Shown: positions 20,647 to 29,348, numbered from the stretch's first letter. The stretch: 64,000 nucleotides of DNA from Bifidobacterium pseudolongum subsp. globosum (GCF_000741295.1 NZ_JGZG01000005.1:372001-436000), one strand, 5' to 3'. Notes: generated by a model not told the origin, from the letters alone. Program-made: numbers and translations.

Positions 20647-21606
20647 TCACCGGTAGGTGCCGCGTGAATGGGCCACATCGGCGACTCCGACGCCAGCCGA
20701 GGCGAGCAGCATCCGGATGTCCTGTTCGCTCGCCGTGCACCGTGGCCCGATCATGACGGCGCGCAATGTGCGCCCCAGATCCAGACCAAGGTCAATCGTC
20801 GGCACGAGCCGGTCCGTGCGCGGCAGCACGGTGAACCGCGCATGGGTCACCGTATCGGGGAAACGTCGAGGCAACGCGTGGGCCAGTCCCTCCTGCAGCG
20901 TCTCGAAACCGGCGGTGTTCGCATTCGGCCCCCATATCGCGAGCCTCCATTCGCGCTCTTCGCGGAAGAACCGCTTCTTGCAGAACGCTGTGGCCGCGAT
21001 GAACTCCAATGTGGCGTCGAGCAGCCGGGCGCGCACGGCGTCCTGTGTGCCTGCGCTCGCCGCACGCAGGTCGTGCACATTGCGTGCCATACGCGCGGCG
21101 AGCTCGTCGAAGCATTCCGCGCTGCGCTCACGCCCGTAGACGATCGGCCGGTACAGCGTCATCATGTGCGTCTCCAACAGGTGCCCGTCGTCGCTGCACA
21201 CCGTGAACGATGGCTCCCGTTGCGCGAAGGTCGACAGGTCGAATCCGAGCGCCACTCCCCGACCGTCGTCGCCGTACGCGCGCCATTGGCTGAGCTGGTC
21301 CGCGCGCTCGGACAAGCACACCGCATAGCACAGGCGGTTGGGTGGCAGCAGATGCCGGCTGAGCGCCTCACGCAACATCGTCTGGTATTCCGGGCGCAGC
21401 AGCTCGATCCAATGGTCCGCGAATTCCAAGGTCGGTCCGGACCCGCTGATCAGGCCAATGCGTTTGAGGCTGTCCATCGCCGCAGCATATCCATAGGTGA
21501 TCTCCGCGGAATCGTTGGATTTCGTGATGTCGCACAGCCGCAGCGACGCGTTCGAGATGATGGCGCACGCGGTCTCCAACGAACAGTAATGGTACGTCAA
21601 CGGCAT
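20647..21606 (-). CDS. DUF2971 domain protein
   Basis: 319 aa soluble protein. The N-terminal YHYCSLETACAIISN and the LSQWRAYGDDGRGVALGFD stretch are typical of DUF2971, a family found in phages, defence islands and accessory regions with no established biochemical role. I chose ATG 21606 (MPLTYHYC), which has AGGAGGGC upstream; the open frame continues to 21681 without a better site. It follows the ABC-F gene with a 46-bp gap and may be co-transcribed. Confidence 0.75.
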   Translation of the reverse strand: MPLTYHYCSLETACAIISNASLRLCDITKSNDSAEITYGYAAAMDSLKRIGLISGSGPTLEFADHWIELLRPEYQTMLREALSRHLLPPNRLCYAVCLSERADQLSQWRAYGDDGRGVALGFDLSTFAQREPSFTVCSDDGHLLETHMMTLYRPIVYGRERSAECFDELAARMARNVHDLRAASAGTQDAVRARLLDATLEFIAATAFCKKRFFREEREWRLAIWGPNANTAGFETLQEGLAHALPRRFPDTVTHARFTVLPRTDRLVPTIDLGLDLGRTLRAVMIGPRCTASEQDIRMLLASAGVGVADVAHSRGTYR

Positions 21607-21652
21607 CTTCTGCCCTCCTGTCTCACTTTCCCGCCATACTACCGGCAGTGGG

Positions 21653-23242
21653 TCAGACGGCACAACCACAGGCTTCATCAAGGAACCAACGGTCGTGGCT
21701 CACCACGACGAGCGCACCCGGGTAGGTGTGCAGAAAACGCGCCAGCGCCTGCTTGGAGTGCAGGTCGAGGTGGTTCGTCGGCTCATCGAGCACAATGAGC
21801 TGGGGTTTGCGTAGCAGTCCCAGGCACAATGCGAGCTTCTGCGCCTGCCCGGGGCTCAGCGGCTCGCCCGCCATCAACCGGTCGGGGTCGGCGTTGAGCT
21901 GCGCATAGGCGGAAAGCACACGTGGGCGTTCCGCATTGCCGAGCCCCTGCAGTTGGGTCAGCAGACGCGTCTGCTCGTCTTCCCCGGGAATCTGATTGAT
22001 GACCAGCGCGGGCAACTCGGTGTCCAGTGATGCGAGCAGCGCGCGGATGACCGTCGATTTGCCGGTGCCGTTCGCCCCGTCGATGCCGATGTGGTCGCGC
22101 GGTCCCACACTCAGGCGCGGCACGCGTATGCCGGCACCCGCGCCGCCTGTCTGTGCGCCTGGTATGGCCTGTGTATGCCAATGCCGTCCGTCCACGACCA
22201 GTTCGGACACGGCGTCCCCACTGCTGGCCGGCGCGCCGCCGTCGAACCGTAGCACACCGGCGTCCACATGCGCCGGCTCCCTGCGCGCCGAAGGTTCGAT
22301 GTCCACGACAATCGCGCCGTCGTACCGCTTGGCATCCGTTGCGATGGACTCGACCGTACGTTGCGCCGACTCCAGACGACTGCCGAGCGCGCGGTATGCG
22401 GCGGCGCTCGCCTTGTCCGCCTGCTTCTCGTTCCACTTATGCGTATTGCGCGCGTCGTGGTCGAGCCGGTCGATCTTCCATCCGCCATGCTTGCGCGCCG
22501 CGGCGGCGTCCATCATCGCGCGGCGGCGCTCCTGCGCCTGCGCGATGGTCTGTTGCGCATGCTGCGCCGCTTCGAGCTGGTCCGCCACCTCGGCCCGCCG
22601 CAGTGCACGCGTCTGCTGCGCCTTGGTGTACCCACCCGCATACCGTTCGAGCACAGTGCGGTTGCGTCCGCGTACATGCCGGCGTTCGAACATGATGCAT
22701 TGCGCGCATGTCGCGTCGATGAGTTCGACGTCGTGCGACACCAGCACGCCAATGCCGTCAAACGCGCGCATCGCGTGCGCGATGGCCTCGCGCGTGGCCG
22801 TGTCCACATGGTTCGTCGGCTCGTCGAGCACCAGCACGTCCGGATTGGCGAACAGTGCGCACGCCACCTGCAGGCGTTTGCGCTCGCCGCCGGAGAGCGT
22901 GGCGAACCGGTAGGGCCAGTCGTCACCGATGCCGAGCGTGTCGCGCAGCGCGACCGACGGTGCGGACCAGTCGTCGCGGAATTCCTCGAGATTCGCTGGC
23001 TCGCGCGTGCACTCCTGTTCGCAGTATGCACTGACGAACGTGGACGGGGCGGGACTGACTGATCCGCGCGTGGGGGTCAGCAGACCGCAGACAATGCGCG
23101 CAAGTGTCGTCTTGCCGCAGCCGTTGTCGCCGAGCAGCGCCGTCCAACCTGCGGGCAGGGAGCAATCCACGTCGTCGAACAGCGGTTCGGCGGCGCCGGG
23201 ATGGGAAAAAGAGAGATGTCGTACCACAAGAGTCGTTGCCAT
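21653..23242 (-). CDS. ABC-F family ATPase with two nucleotide-binding domains
   Basis: 529 aa, no membrane segment. Domain 1: Walker A GDNGCGKTT near residue 37, signature LSGGERKRLQ, Walker B VLVLDEPTNHVD. A charged linker (about residues 205-300) resembles the ABC-F inter-domain arm. Domain 2: Walker A GANGTGKST, degenerate signature LSPGQAQKLAL, Walker B LIVLDEPTNHLD. ABC-F proteins act on the ribosome, as translation factors or as protection against ribosome-targeting antibiotics; which applies here is unknown. Start is ATG 23242 with AAAGGTGG upstream; the frame extends to 23365 without support. Confidence 0.85.
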   Translation of the reverse strand: MATTLVVRHLSFSHPGAAEPLFDDVDCSLPAGWTALLGDNGCGKTTLARIVCGLLTPTRGSVSPAPSTFVSAYCEQECTREPANLEEFRDDWSAPSVALRDTLGIGDDWPYRFATLSGGERKRLQVACALFANPDVLVLDEPTNHVDTATREAIAHAMRAFDGIGVLVSHDVELIDATCAQCIMFERRHVRGRNRTVLERYAGGYTKAQQTRALRRAEVADQLEAAQHAQQTIAQAQERRRAMMDAAAARKHGGWKIDRLDHDARNTHKWNEKQADKASAAAYRALGSRLESAQRTVESIATDAKRYDGAIVVDIEPSARREPAHVDAGVLRFDGGAPASSGDAVSELVVDGRHWHTQAIPGAQTGGAGAGIRVPRLSVGPRDHIGIDGANGTGKSTVIRALLASLDTELPALVINQIPGEDEQTRLLTQLQGLGNAERPRVLSAYAQLNADPDRLMAGEPLSPGQAQKLALCLGLLRKPQLIVLDEPTNHLDLHSKQALARFLHTYPGALVVVSHDRWFLDEACGCAV

Positions 23243-23452
23243 GGTGGCCACCTTTGCCAATATGGCGTACTGCAAGAAACAATCAGTGAATGAGACCGGG
23301 ATTCGATGGACACGAACGCACATGAACACGGCAGTACGCGCAACGCGTCTGGCCGACTGATTCATTCACTGCATTCAGATCCGCAAGTACCCGATGACCT
23401 CCGTGAAAGATTCCCTTGGCATGTGGGGGGAAATCTGCTTGAATATGAAGAG

Positions 23453-23525
23453 AGCGGACAACGGGACTCGAACCCGCGGTCTCGACCTTGGCAAGGTCGC
23501 GCTTTACCAACTAAGCTATGTCCGC
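23453..23525 (-). tRNA. tRNA-Gly (GCC anticodon), copy 1
   Basis: 73 nt: acceptor GCGGACA/TGTCCGC, discriminator T as usual for tRNA-Gly, anticodon stem CGACC/GGTCG with loop TTGCCAA, anticodon GCC. No encoded CCA. Identical to the copy at 29349. Confidence 0.97.
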
Positions 23526-23567
23526 ATGTGCAACCAACCGGTGTACGCCGCTTGAGCACGAGTCACC

Positions 23568-23595
23568 ATAATACAGCATTGCTCCTTGTGTGCAA
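23568..23595 (-). promoter_or_regulatory. Promoter of tRNA-Gly copy 1
   Basis: On the minus strand TTGCAC (23590-23595), 16-bp spacer, TATTAT (23568-23573). The same arrangement (TTGCAC, 17 bp, TATTGT) lies before copy 2, which strengthens both calls. Confidence 0.75.
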
Positions 23596-23709
23596 ATTCG
23601 GCGTGTCTCAACGGCGTCGAGGCATGTAATGAGCGAACAACAAGCCCGGTTCATCACCTCGGGCTCGCTGTACGGCCTACACTGGGAAATCACGAAAGGA
23701 ATAGATACC

Positions 23710-24234
23710 ATGCCGATGATCGAAATGGCCCAGAGCACTGACGTCAACACCATCAGGGATCTGAGCATTGCCACATTCGCCGAGACCTTCGCTTCCCTGA
23801 ACACCGAGGAAGACATGGAGCAATACAACGAGCGGCATTTTTCGACAGATGAGCTGCAACGCGAAATAGACAACCCCGACTCCACTTTTGTGGTGGCGAA
23901 AGTGGACGGCGTTCCTGCCGGATACATGAAAGTGAATGTCGGTGACGCCCAGACCGAGGAGATGCTCGGCAACCGCATGGAGGTCCAGCGCCTCTACATA
24001 TTGCGGCAGTACAAGCGCAATGGCTTGGGCGCGCGGTTCATGCACACCGCTTTCGACATGGCCCGTGCGCAGGGCAAGAGCGTCATCTGGCTGGGGGTAT
24101 GGGAGCACAACGACGCCGCGATTGCGTTCTACAAGCGCATGGGCTTCGTCCAATTCGGTTCGCATGACTTTGTGCTGGGAGAGGACCGGCAGACGGACCT
24201 GCTCATGGAAGCGGCCGTGGACCGGCTTGTGTAG
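23710..24234 (+). CDS. GNAT family N-acetyltransferase
   Basis: 174 aa. The acetyl-CoA-binding motif A region reads RLYILRQYKRNGLGARFM, followed by WLGVWEHNDAAIAFYKRMGF, a pattern close to PaiA-like polyamine acetyltransferases. Substrate not determined. ATG 23710 (MPMIEMAQ) has GAAAGGAA upstream; the frame extends 40 codons further without support. It stands alone between tRNA-Gly and a convergent lipoprotein gene. Confidence 0.85.
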   Translation: MPMIEMAQSTDVNTIRDLSIATFAETFASLNTEEDMEQYNERHFSTDELQREIDNPDSTFVVAKVDGVPAGYMKVNVGDAQTEEMLGNRMEVQRLYILRQYKRNGLGARFMHTAFDMARAQGKSVIWLGVWEHNDAAIAFYKRMGFVQFGSHDFVLGEDRQTDLLMEAAVDRLV

Positions 24235-24254
24235 CGCCCGTCACGGCCGGATGC

Positions 24255-25428
24255 TCACTGGCTTGCGCCTTCTTGGAGGGTGGGGATGTGCGGGTACAGC
24301 CTGTGCACCGTGTCGCCCCAATCCGTCACGCGTACGGCGTTGTCGGTGTATTTGACCTTGACCTTGAGCCCTGTGACCTTCACATCGTACTGCTCGAATG
24401 TGGCGCACACGGTGTAGTTGGGCTGGTCCTCCCCCGTCAGCAGGCAACCGGTGTTCTGTTGGGCGCCTTGGGACAGGCTGTTGAACCAGTTGATGGCCTT
24501 GGGCCAGCTGTCCCAATCGTCTTGGAACACGTTCCAGGACTCGGCCACGCGTCCCCCGCCGGCGGCGTTGACAGTGAAATCGAACCATCCGTCGGAGTCC
24601 GGATGGGTGTTTTCCTTGCCGATGATGTCGAGCTCGGTGAACGCGGCGAATGTCGGTGAGCACGCATCGGTGAGCTTGGGTATGCCATCTTGTTCGGGGT
24701 ATGGCGCAAGCTTCTGCTGGGCGCCTATCGCATTGGCGATCGCGCTGCATGCGGAATTGTTCACGAGCGCATTGGTGACGATGTCACGCAGCTTGTCGTT
24801 CTTCTTGTACAGCTCGATGAGGGTGAAGTCGTCGCTGTGGTCCTTCTGGTCGACCGTTGTGGCCTGTACGGTGCCGGCCTTCGGGTCGGTGATGCGAATC
24901 GGCTCGGACCATTCGGCGCCGTTCCAGCCATTGTCTATCGTGACGGTGTAGATGCCCGGTGTCACGAGCCACATCGTGTCGGTGAAATCGGAGACCGTGC
25001 CGTTGAGCCGGTACCTGCCGGCGTCGTGGCGTTCGTCCATGAACCCCACGGCGGGGAGCACCTGCTCCATCGGCACACGCCAGACGCCATCATGCTTGGT
25101 CATATGCCAGATGATGTTCGTGGTCTTGTCCCCCCACCTTGTAGGTGACGGGCACGTCGCTCTCGGTGTCGGAAACCTTGTGGATGTCTCCCACATGCGG
25201 GTCGCTCAACGGTGTATTCGGTTTGACGGCCTTGAGCACATACCCGTCCGGATTGGTGGACACGGGACTGGTGTGTGCCCTGATCGTGCTGTAATCGGAG
25301 TTCTGCATGGCGTCGAGCAGCACCTGCGCCACCGACTGCGGATCATAGTTCGCCTGGCCGCATGCTGCCGCTGGCAGCAGCAACGCCAATGCCACCAATG
25401 CGATGAGGCAACGGTTGATGTGCTTCAT
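24255..25428 (-). pseudogene. Lipoprotein gene split by a frameshift in a six-G tract
   Basis: Two overlapping minus-strand frames make one protein. The first (25428 down to 25090) starts MKHINRC with a signal peptide and lipobox ending AAAC (Cys23); it loses homology-like continuity after VTYKVG. The second (up to 25196, ending at 24255) is open without its own sensible start and continues as DKTTNIIWHMTKHDGVWRV. Removing one G from the G6 run at 25130-25135 joins them into about 390 aa. GGGGAGG before the first ATG is a strong ribosome site. The mature part looks like a secreted solute-binding or surface protein, but I do not recognise the family. It may be a real pseudogene, a phase-variable gene or a sequencing error. 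Confidence 0.75.
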
Positions 25429-25590
25429 GCGGTCCTCCCCTGTCTATCGGCTTGCCCATCGACATTCATATTTCAGTATCGACCATACTGTGGGCGCTGC
25501 TGCTTCGTCCACGGTGCAAGGGCAATGGTGGGCAATATTGACGTTGAGGCATTCGACGTGTGGGAATCGTACGGATTGCGTACATGCGCA

Positions 25591-25618
25591 GATGGCTGAA
25601 GTGCGCCATCACTATACT
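25591..25618 (+). promoter_or_regulatory. Candidate promoter with inverted repeat before the plus-strand lipoprotein gene
   Basis: TATACT at 25613-25618 is a good -10. Directly upstream, where the spacer would be, is the inverted repeat GATGGC-N8-GCCATC (25591-25610), a possible operator. No convincing -35. Confidence 0.4.
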
Positions 25619-25651
25619 GGTTCGCGGTGAGAGACACGGAGGTACTGACGA

Positions 25652-26326
25652 TTGGGGATACACATGACGACACGATTCGCGAAGACGGCCGCATTCGCCA
25701 CGGCGGCGCTCATGACCATCGTTGCCGCGGGCTGCGGCAACGGCGCGGATGGCGCGTGGGACGCCGAGCGTGCGGACGCCGTCTGGTCCCAACACGTCGA
25801 ACATACGGGGACGCCACTGACGATGCAGGAATTCGAAACGACCACCTGGCGCGCGAAGAACGGTGATATGGTCATGTTCCACGACACGTCCGAAGCGTGG
25901 CCGCACATGGCGATGCCGACGGTGCGCAGCGCGGACGACCACCGCTCCACACTCATCCCCGCAACCGTCACGGACCAAAGCGAACTGATGCGATTCGAGT
26001 TCCTGCAATATGCGGATGTGAAACTCGACGGAGCCTATTACGCCGTCTCGACGTCTTTCCCTGATGATCCGGCGAACATGGCTTCCAGCAAGTGGCACGC
26101 AGGCGCGGATGGAGACCTGTTCGTGCTTGCCGTGAACGAGGAAGCACATGAAGGGTACCGAGTGCGCGTCACGGCGAACGGGCTGCATGCGCAGTGCATG
26201 ACCGATGGCGTGAAGGACACGGGTTGTTATCAGGTCCTGTTCCAGGGCCTTGAGACGGAGGCTCACGACGGCATCCTCACGCTTGATGATGTGGACATGG
26301 GGGCAGATGCCACCACAGAGCGATAA
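25652..26326 (+). CDS. Putative secreted lipoprotein, no recognised family
   Basis: About 224 aa. An N-terminal signal peptide ends in a lipobox VAAGC followed by GNGADG, so it should be lipid-anchored to the outer face of the membrane. The rest is hydrophilic with two further Cys near the C-terminus (QCMTDGVKDTGC) that could form a disulphide. The TTG at 25652 has GGAGG eight bases upstream; ATG 25664 with GGGGA is an alternative and changes only four residues. It is divergent from the frameshifted lipoprotein gene. Confidence 0.65.
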   Translation: MGIHMTTRFAKTAAFATAALMTIVAAGCGNGADGAWDAERADAVWSQHVEHTGTPLTMQEFETTTWRAKNGDMVMFHDTSEAWPHMAMPTVRSADDHRSTLIPATVTDQSELMRFEFLQYADVKLDGAYYAVSTSFPDDPANMASSKWHAGADGDLFVLAVNEEAHEGYRVRVTANGLHAQCMTDGVKDTGCYQVLFQGLETEAHDGILTLDDVDMGADATTER

Positions 26327-26344
26327 AGGTCAATACTTATATAA

Positions 26345-26381
26345 TCGGGCGGCCGCGTCGATGGATGATGCGGCCGCCCGA
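26345..26381. terminator. Bidirectional terminator hairpin
   Basis: A perfect 12-bp inverted repeat (TCGGGCGGCCGC and complement) with a 13-nt loop between the convergent lipoprotein and ABC permease genes. Confidence 0.65.
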
Positions 26382-26406
26382 TCGCCTATGGTACTCCGCC
26401 CTGCGC

Positions 26407-27030
26407 TTACAGTTGGGCTGTGCGCAACGCACGCAGCGACACCATGACGGAGACGGCAAGCGCAACCGCGCCCAGCAGGGCGCCGATGCCGTACAGCGCC
26501 CATGCAGGAGCCGAGGTGATAATCGCGAACAATCCATCAGTGCCCATGTCGAGCGACACGGCAATCGCGGCGAGCGCGAACACGACCGCGAGGATGCAGA
26601 CACGGGCGATCTGCACACGGTCGCGGAAGATGATGGTCACCGGTAGTTCAACTGAGACGGTGAGCACGGTGAGCAACACCGCACATGCGGCGATCATCCC
26701 CGATTGCGTGATGGACTGCCGATGGACGACGGCGCTAACCATCTGCAGCATGACCGCGAGCACACAGGCCGGGACAATCGAGACGAGATACTTCTCCCCC
26801 GCGTATTCCCTCCTGCTGAATGGCAACGTGAACAGTGTACGCCGTATCGGAGCGCTCAAATCGTTGCGTACCATGTTGCCGCACACCGTGGAAAACAGCA
26901 TCGGCATGAGCATCACCCCGGTGACATACATGTCGGAGAAGGTGTAGAACAGGCACAATGCCAGCATCACGACAAGAAACACCCGATTCTTGCCCATAGC
27001 GATCATATCCCTCGCCATCAGACCCTTCAT
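26407..27030 (-). CDS. ABC-2 type exporter permease
   Basis: 207 aa with six hydrophobic segments and the ABC-2 pattern (cytosolic start MKGLMARDMIAMGKNR, long second loop with RNDLSAPIRRTLFTLPFSRREYAGEKY). It is the membrane half of the exporter whose ATPase overlaps it by 4 bp. Substrate unknown; such GntR/YtrA-linked exporters often answer to cell-envelope or peptide stress. Confidence 0.85.
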   Translation of the reverse strand: MKGLMARDMIAMGKNRVFLVVMLALCLFYTFSDMYVTGVMLMPMLFSTVCGNMVRNDLSAPIRRTLFTLPFSRREYAGEKYLVSIVPACVLAVMLQMVSAVVHRQSITQSGMIAACAVLLTVLTVSVELPVTIIFRDRVQIARVCILAVVFALAAIAVSLDMGTDGLFAIITSAPAWALYGIGALLGAVALAVSVMVSLRALRTAQL

Positions 27031-27905
27031 GGTTGATTCCTTTCCCTGAGCGGCTCGCCCGCCGTCATGATTGTGATGAGTTCGTCGATGTCGCCACGTG
27101 CCATCTGGATGCCGGGCATGTTCTCTTCGTAATAGCGGCGTTCATCGGTGAGTGCATGGATGACACCGTGCCTACGGGCGCTCGCGAGGACATGCGACCG
27201 ATCCATCGCCGCCGCCTGTTCGTCGGTGAGGATGAGCACCGCGTACTCATCGCGCAGACGGTCGATTGTCTCGTGCAGCCGGATACGCCCACGGTCGATG
27301 AAGTAGAAGTCGTCGCACAGGGACTCGATGTCCTTTGAATTATGCGAACTGATGAGGATGGAATGCCCTGGCGTCTCCATGTAGGCGCGCAACAGGTCGA
27401 GCAGCTCTCCTCGCGCGACGATGTCCAGCCCCGCTGTGGGCTCATCGAGGATGAGCACATCGGGTTCGTGGCCCATGGCGATGACCGTCTTGAATTTCGC
27501 CGTCATCCCGGTCGAGAACTCCTCCATCTTCTTGTCCGTCGGCAGAGCGAAGCGCTCGAGCAGGGTTCGGCATAGCGGTACGTTGAAGTTCGGATATAAC
27601 GCCTTCATCTGCCGTATGACGTCGTCCCCGGTGAACACGGCGTCGAAGGACGTATCCGCGAGGACGGCGCCGACATCGCGCTTGACGGCGTTCGGCAGCC
27701 GGGTGACGTCGGCGCCGAGCAGTGTGCCGTTCCCGGTGTCCGGTTTCGCAAGCCCGAGGATGATGCGGAACGTCGTCGTCTTGCCTGACCCGTTGACACC
27801 GATGAGTGCGGTAATGGTGTCCTTCGGCACGTGCATTGTCAGGTCAAGCGTGAAATCGGCATACCGTTTCGTGATGCGGTCGAGCGTAATCACGTCGTTC
27901 GTCAT
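27027..27905 (-). CDS. ABC exporter ATP-binding protein
   Basis: 292 aa. Walker A GVNGSGKTTTFR, degenerate signature FSTGMTAKFK, Walker B VLILDEPTAGLD, H-loop ISSHNSKDIE. The signature departs from LSGGQ in a way common to YtrB-type exporters. It overlaps both neighbours by 4 bp, giving a tight GntR-ATPase-permease operon. Confidence 0.92.
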   Translation of the reverse strand: MTNDVITLDRITKRYADFTLDLTMHVPKDTITALIGVNGSGKTTTFRIILGLAKPDTGNGTLLGADVTRLPNAVKRDVGAVLADTSFDAVFTGDDVIRQMKALYPNFNVPLCRTLLERFALPTDKKMEEFSTGMTAKFKTVIAMGHEPDVLILDEPTAGLDIVARGELLDLLRAYMETPGHSILISSHNSKDIESLCDDFYFIDRGRIRLHETIDRLRDEYAVLILTDEQAAAMDRSHVLASARRHGVIHALTDERRYYEENMPGIQMARGDIDELITIMTAGEPLRERNQP

Positions 27906-28330
27906 CGTGTGGCTCCTTTCCTATCTGTCGTACCGGTGCCGCCGTATGTTCCGTCGTCGGTGTCGTCCAGCAGCATTGTGACGAGTTCCTTGATGTCCGC
28001 ATCACTCAGCTGCAACCGGCGCGCTTTCGCTATCGCCTGCGCGAATTCCTCCTCCACCTGGCGGTTGAGTTCCTCCGCGACGATGTTCGGTGAGACGTCG
28101 GCGACGAATGTGCCTTTGCCTTGCACGGTGACGACAAGTCCTTCCTGCTCGAGCACGTCGTACGCCTTCTTCGCAGTCAGTGCCGAAATCGCGCATTGCC
28201 TGGCGAGCCCGCGAACGGATGGCAGGGGCTCCCCCGCTTTGATTTCGCCGCCCTTGATGAGCGCGCGTATTCGATCGACGATCTGCTCGTAGATCGGCGT
28301 CATCGACGTGGCGTTGATGATGATGTCCAT
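27902..28330 (-). CDS. GntR family regulator, YtrA subfamily
   Basis: 142 aa. N-terminal winged helix (PIYEQIVDRIRALIKGGEIKAGEPLPSVRGLARQ) followed by a short helical tail rather than a full effector domain, which is the YtrA form. It probably represses its own operon. ATG 28330 has AGGAGG four bases upstream; the frame runs to 28555 but that part reads through an AT-rich promoter. Stop overlaps the ATPase start. Confidence 0.9.
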   Translation of the reverse strand: MDIIINATSMTPIYEQIVDRIRALIKGGEIKAGEPLPSVRGLARQCAISALTAKKAYDVLEQEGLVVTVQGKGTFVADVSPNIVAEELNRQVEEEFAQAIAKARRLQLSDADIKELVTMLLDDTDDGTYGGTGTTDRKGATR

Positions 28331-28380
28331 GGGCCTCCTGTTCCCTCCTGCATGCCCGCCAATAGGATTCCACCATAAGA

Positions 28381-28419
28381 GTATAACATTGTATAACAGC
28401 AAAATACAGCATATAACAA
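28381..28419 (-). promoter_or_regulatory. Promoter and candidate GntR operator of the exporter operon
   Basis: On the minus strand TTGTTA (28414-28419), 18 bp, TATACA (28390-28395). The same 39 bp hold three plus-strand TATAAC hexamers at 28382, 28392 and 28412, i.e. 10 and 20 bp apart, two of them as GTATAAC. Phased repeats overlapping the promoter fit a repressor site for the GntR protein encoded 50 bp downstream. Confidence 0.6.
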
Positions 28420-28623
28420 TTTTGACGACTGTGTGTCTTCGGTCATTTCGGCGTGTCGGCTGCCATGAGGATTGATGTGGTATTGCAACGATTCGTGAAG
28501 TTCCACCCAAGAAACCCCACCATTGTTCAGCCTTGCCGGCAATGCGGTGTGTCATGCGGTCTCCGCTTGTACGTTGGTCTGTAACAAGGTGTGGCAGCGG
28601 GGCTGCCGATTGGAGGGATGGCC

Positions 28624-28803
28624 ATGGTTTGGATCATCATCGCGGTTGTGGTGCTTGGTATCAGCGCCTATTTCGGCAACGAATACCGACTTGACCGCAA
28701 AGCGCACAAGCTCAACTCAGGCAGCGAGGAGGAACGACGTCTTGCGGCGGAAATGCAGGAGATCGCCCGCAAGATCGATGAAGGCAAGTATCTGTACCGG
28801 TGA
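28624..28803 (+). CDS. Small single-pass membrane protein
   Basis: About 60 aa: one hydrophobic helix (residues 2-20, VWIIIAVVVLGISAYFG) and a charged, probably helical tail (SEEERRLAAEMQEIARKIDEGKY). ATG 28624 has GGAGG seven bases upstream; GTG 28591 and ATG 28618 are worse spaced. No family recognised. Confidence 0.6.
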   Translation: MVWIIIAVVVLGISAYFGNEYRLDRKAHKLNSGSEEERRLAAEMQEIARKIDEGKYLYR

Positions 28804-29001
28804 AGCTGCCGAACCATTGTGCTTTCATGCTCAGCCCAATGCGATAATGGATCCGTCTCAAACGTGGTGACCGAAATAGTGGCTAAATGCCTGACCTGGT
28901 CTTCCGAATGATGATACGCAATTGGAGTGCACACACCACGAGCGCCATCGTCGCGTCATGCCCAACGCGTCGGGAAATCCCCAACGGACACGCCGAAACA
29001 A

Positions 29002-29032
29002 AAACCCCGCAGGCCAATGACCTGCGGGGTTT
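29002..29032 (-). terminator. Intrinsic terminator of the tRNA operon
   Basis: A perfect 12-bp stem (AAACCCCGCAGG/CCTGCGGGGTTT) with 7-nt loop, followed on the minus strand by TTTTTGTTT. It sits just past tRNA-Val(CAC), the last gene of the operon. Confidence 0.85.
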
Positions 29033-29037
29033 GGATG

Positions 29038-29110
29038 TGGGTGATGTAGGAATCGAACCTACGACCCCTTCCGTGTGAAGGAAGTGCGCTAGCCGCTGCG
29101 CCAATCACCC
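29038..29110 (-). tRNA. tRNA-Val (CAC anticodon)
   Basis: 73 nt: acceptor GGGTGAT/ATCACCC, discriminator A, anticodon stem CTTCC/GGAAG with loop TTCACAC, anticodon CAC. No encoded CCA. Confidence 0.97.
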
Positions 29111-29142
29111 GTTCTTCTGTTATACGCCGATTGCTCGGCTCG

Positions 29143-29214
29143 TGGGCGATACAAGATTCGAACTTGTGACCCCTTCCGTGTCAGGGAAGTGCGCTACCAC
29201 TGCGCCAACCGCCC
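29143..29214 (-). tRNA. tRNA-Val (GAC anticodon)
   Basis: 72 nt: acceptor GGGCGGT/ATCGCCC (one G-U), discriminator A, anticodon stem CTTCC/GGAAG, loop CTGACAC, anticodon GAC. Confidence 0.96.
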
Positions 29215-29246
29215 GGTTGACTCAAATGGCCGAAGCCATCTGTGCG

Positions 29247-29317
29247 AGGTGGGTACGAGAGTCGAACTCGTCTATACGGCTTTGCAGGCCGCTGCCTAAC
29301 CGCTTGGCTAACCCACC
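29247..29317 (-). tRNA. tRNA-Cys (GCA anticodon)
   Basis: 71 nt: acceptor GGTGGGT/ACCCACC, discriminator T as required by CysRS, anticodon loop CTGCAAA, anticodon GCA. Confidence 0.96.
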
Positions 29318-29348
29318 GTAAAGGTCTGTTACACTCTTCGGACCTTAG

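Larger units (their letters stand above)
23451..23607. repeat. Left copy of duplicated tRNA-Gly plus promoter
   Basis: The 73-nt tRNA here is identical to that at 29349-29421. The shared segment includes the -10/-35 region and a common block reading CTGAGCACGAGTCAC or CTTGAGCACGAGTCAC on the plus strand, and ends at CGGCGTGTC. The partner copy is at 29347-29506 in the same orientation. Confidence 0.75.
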
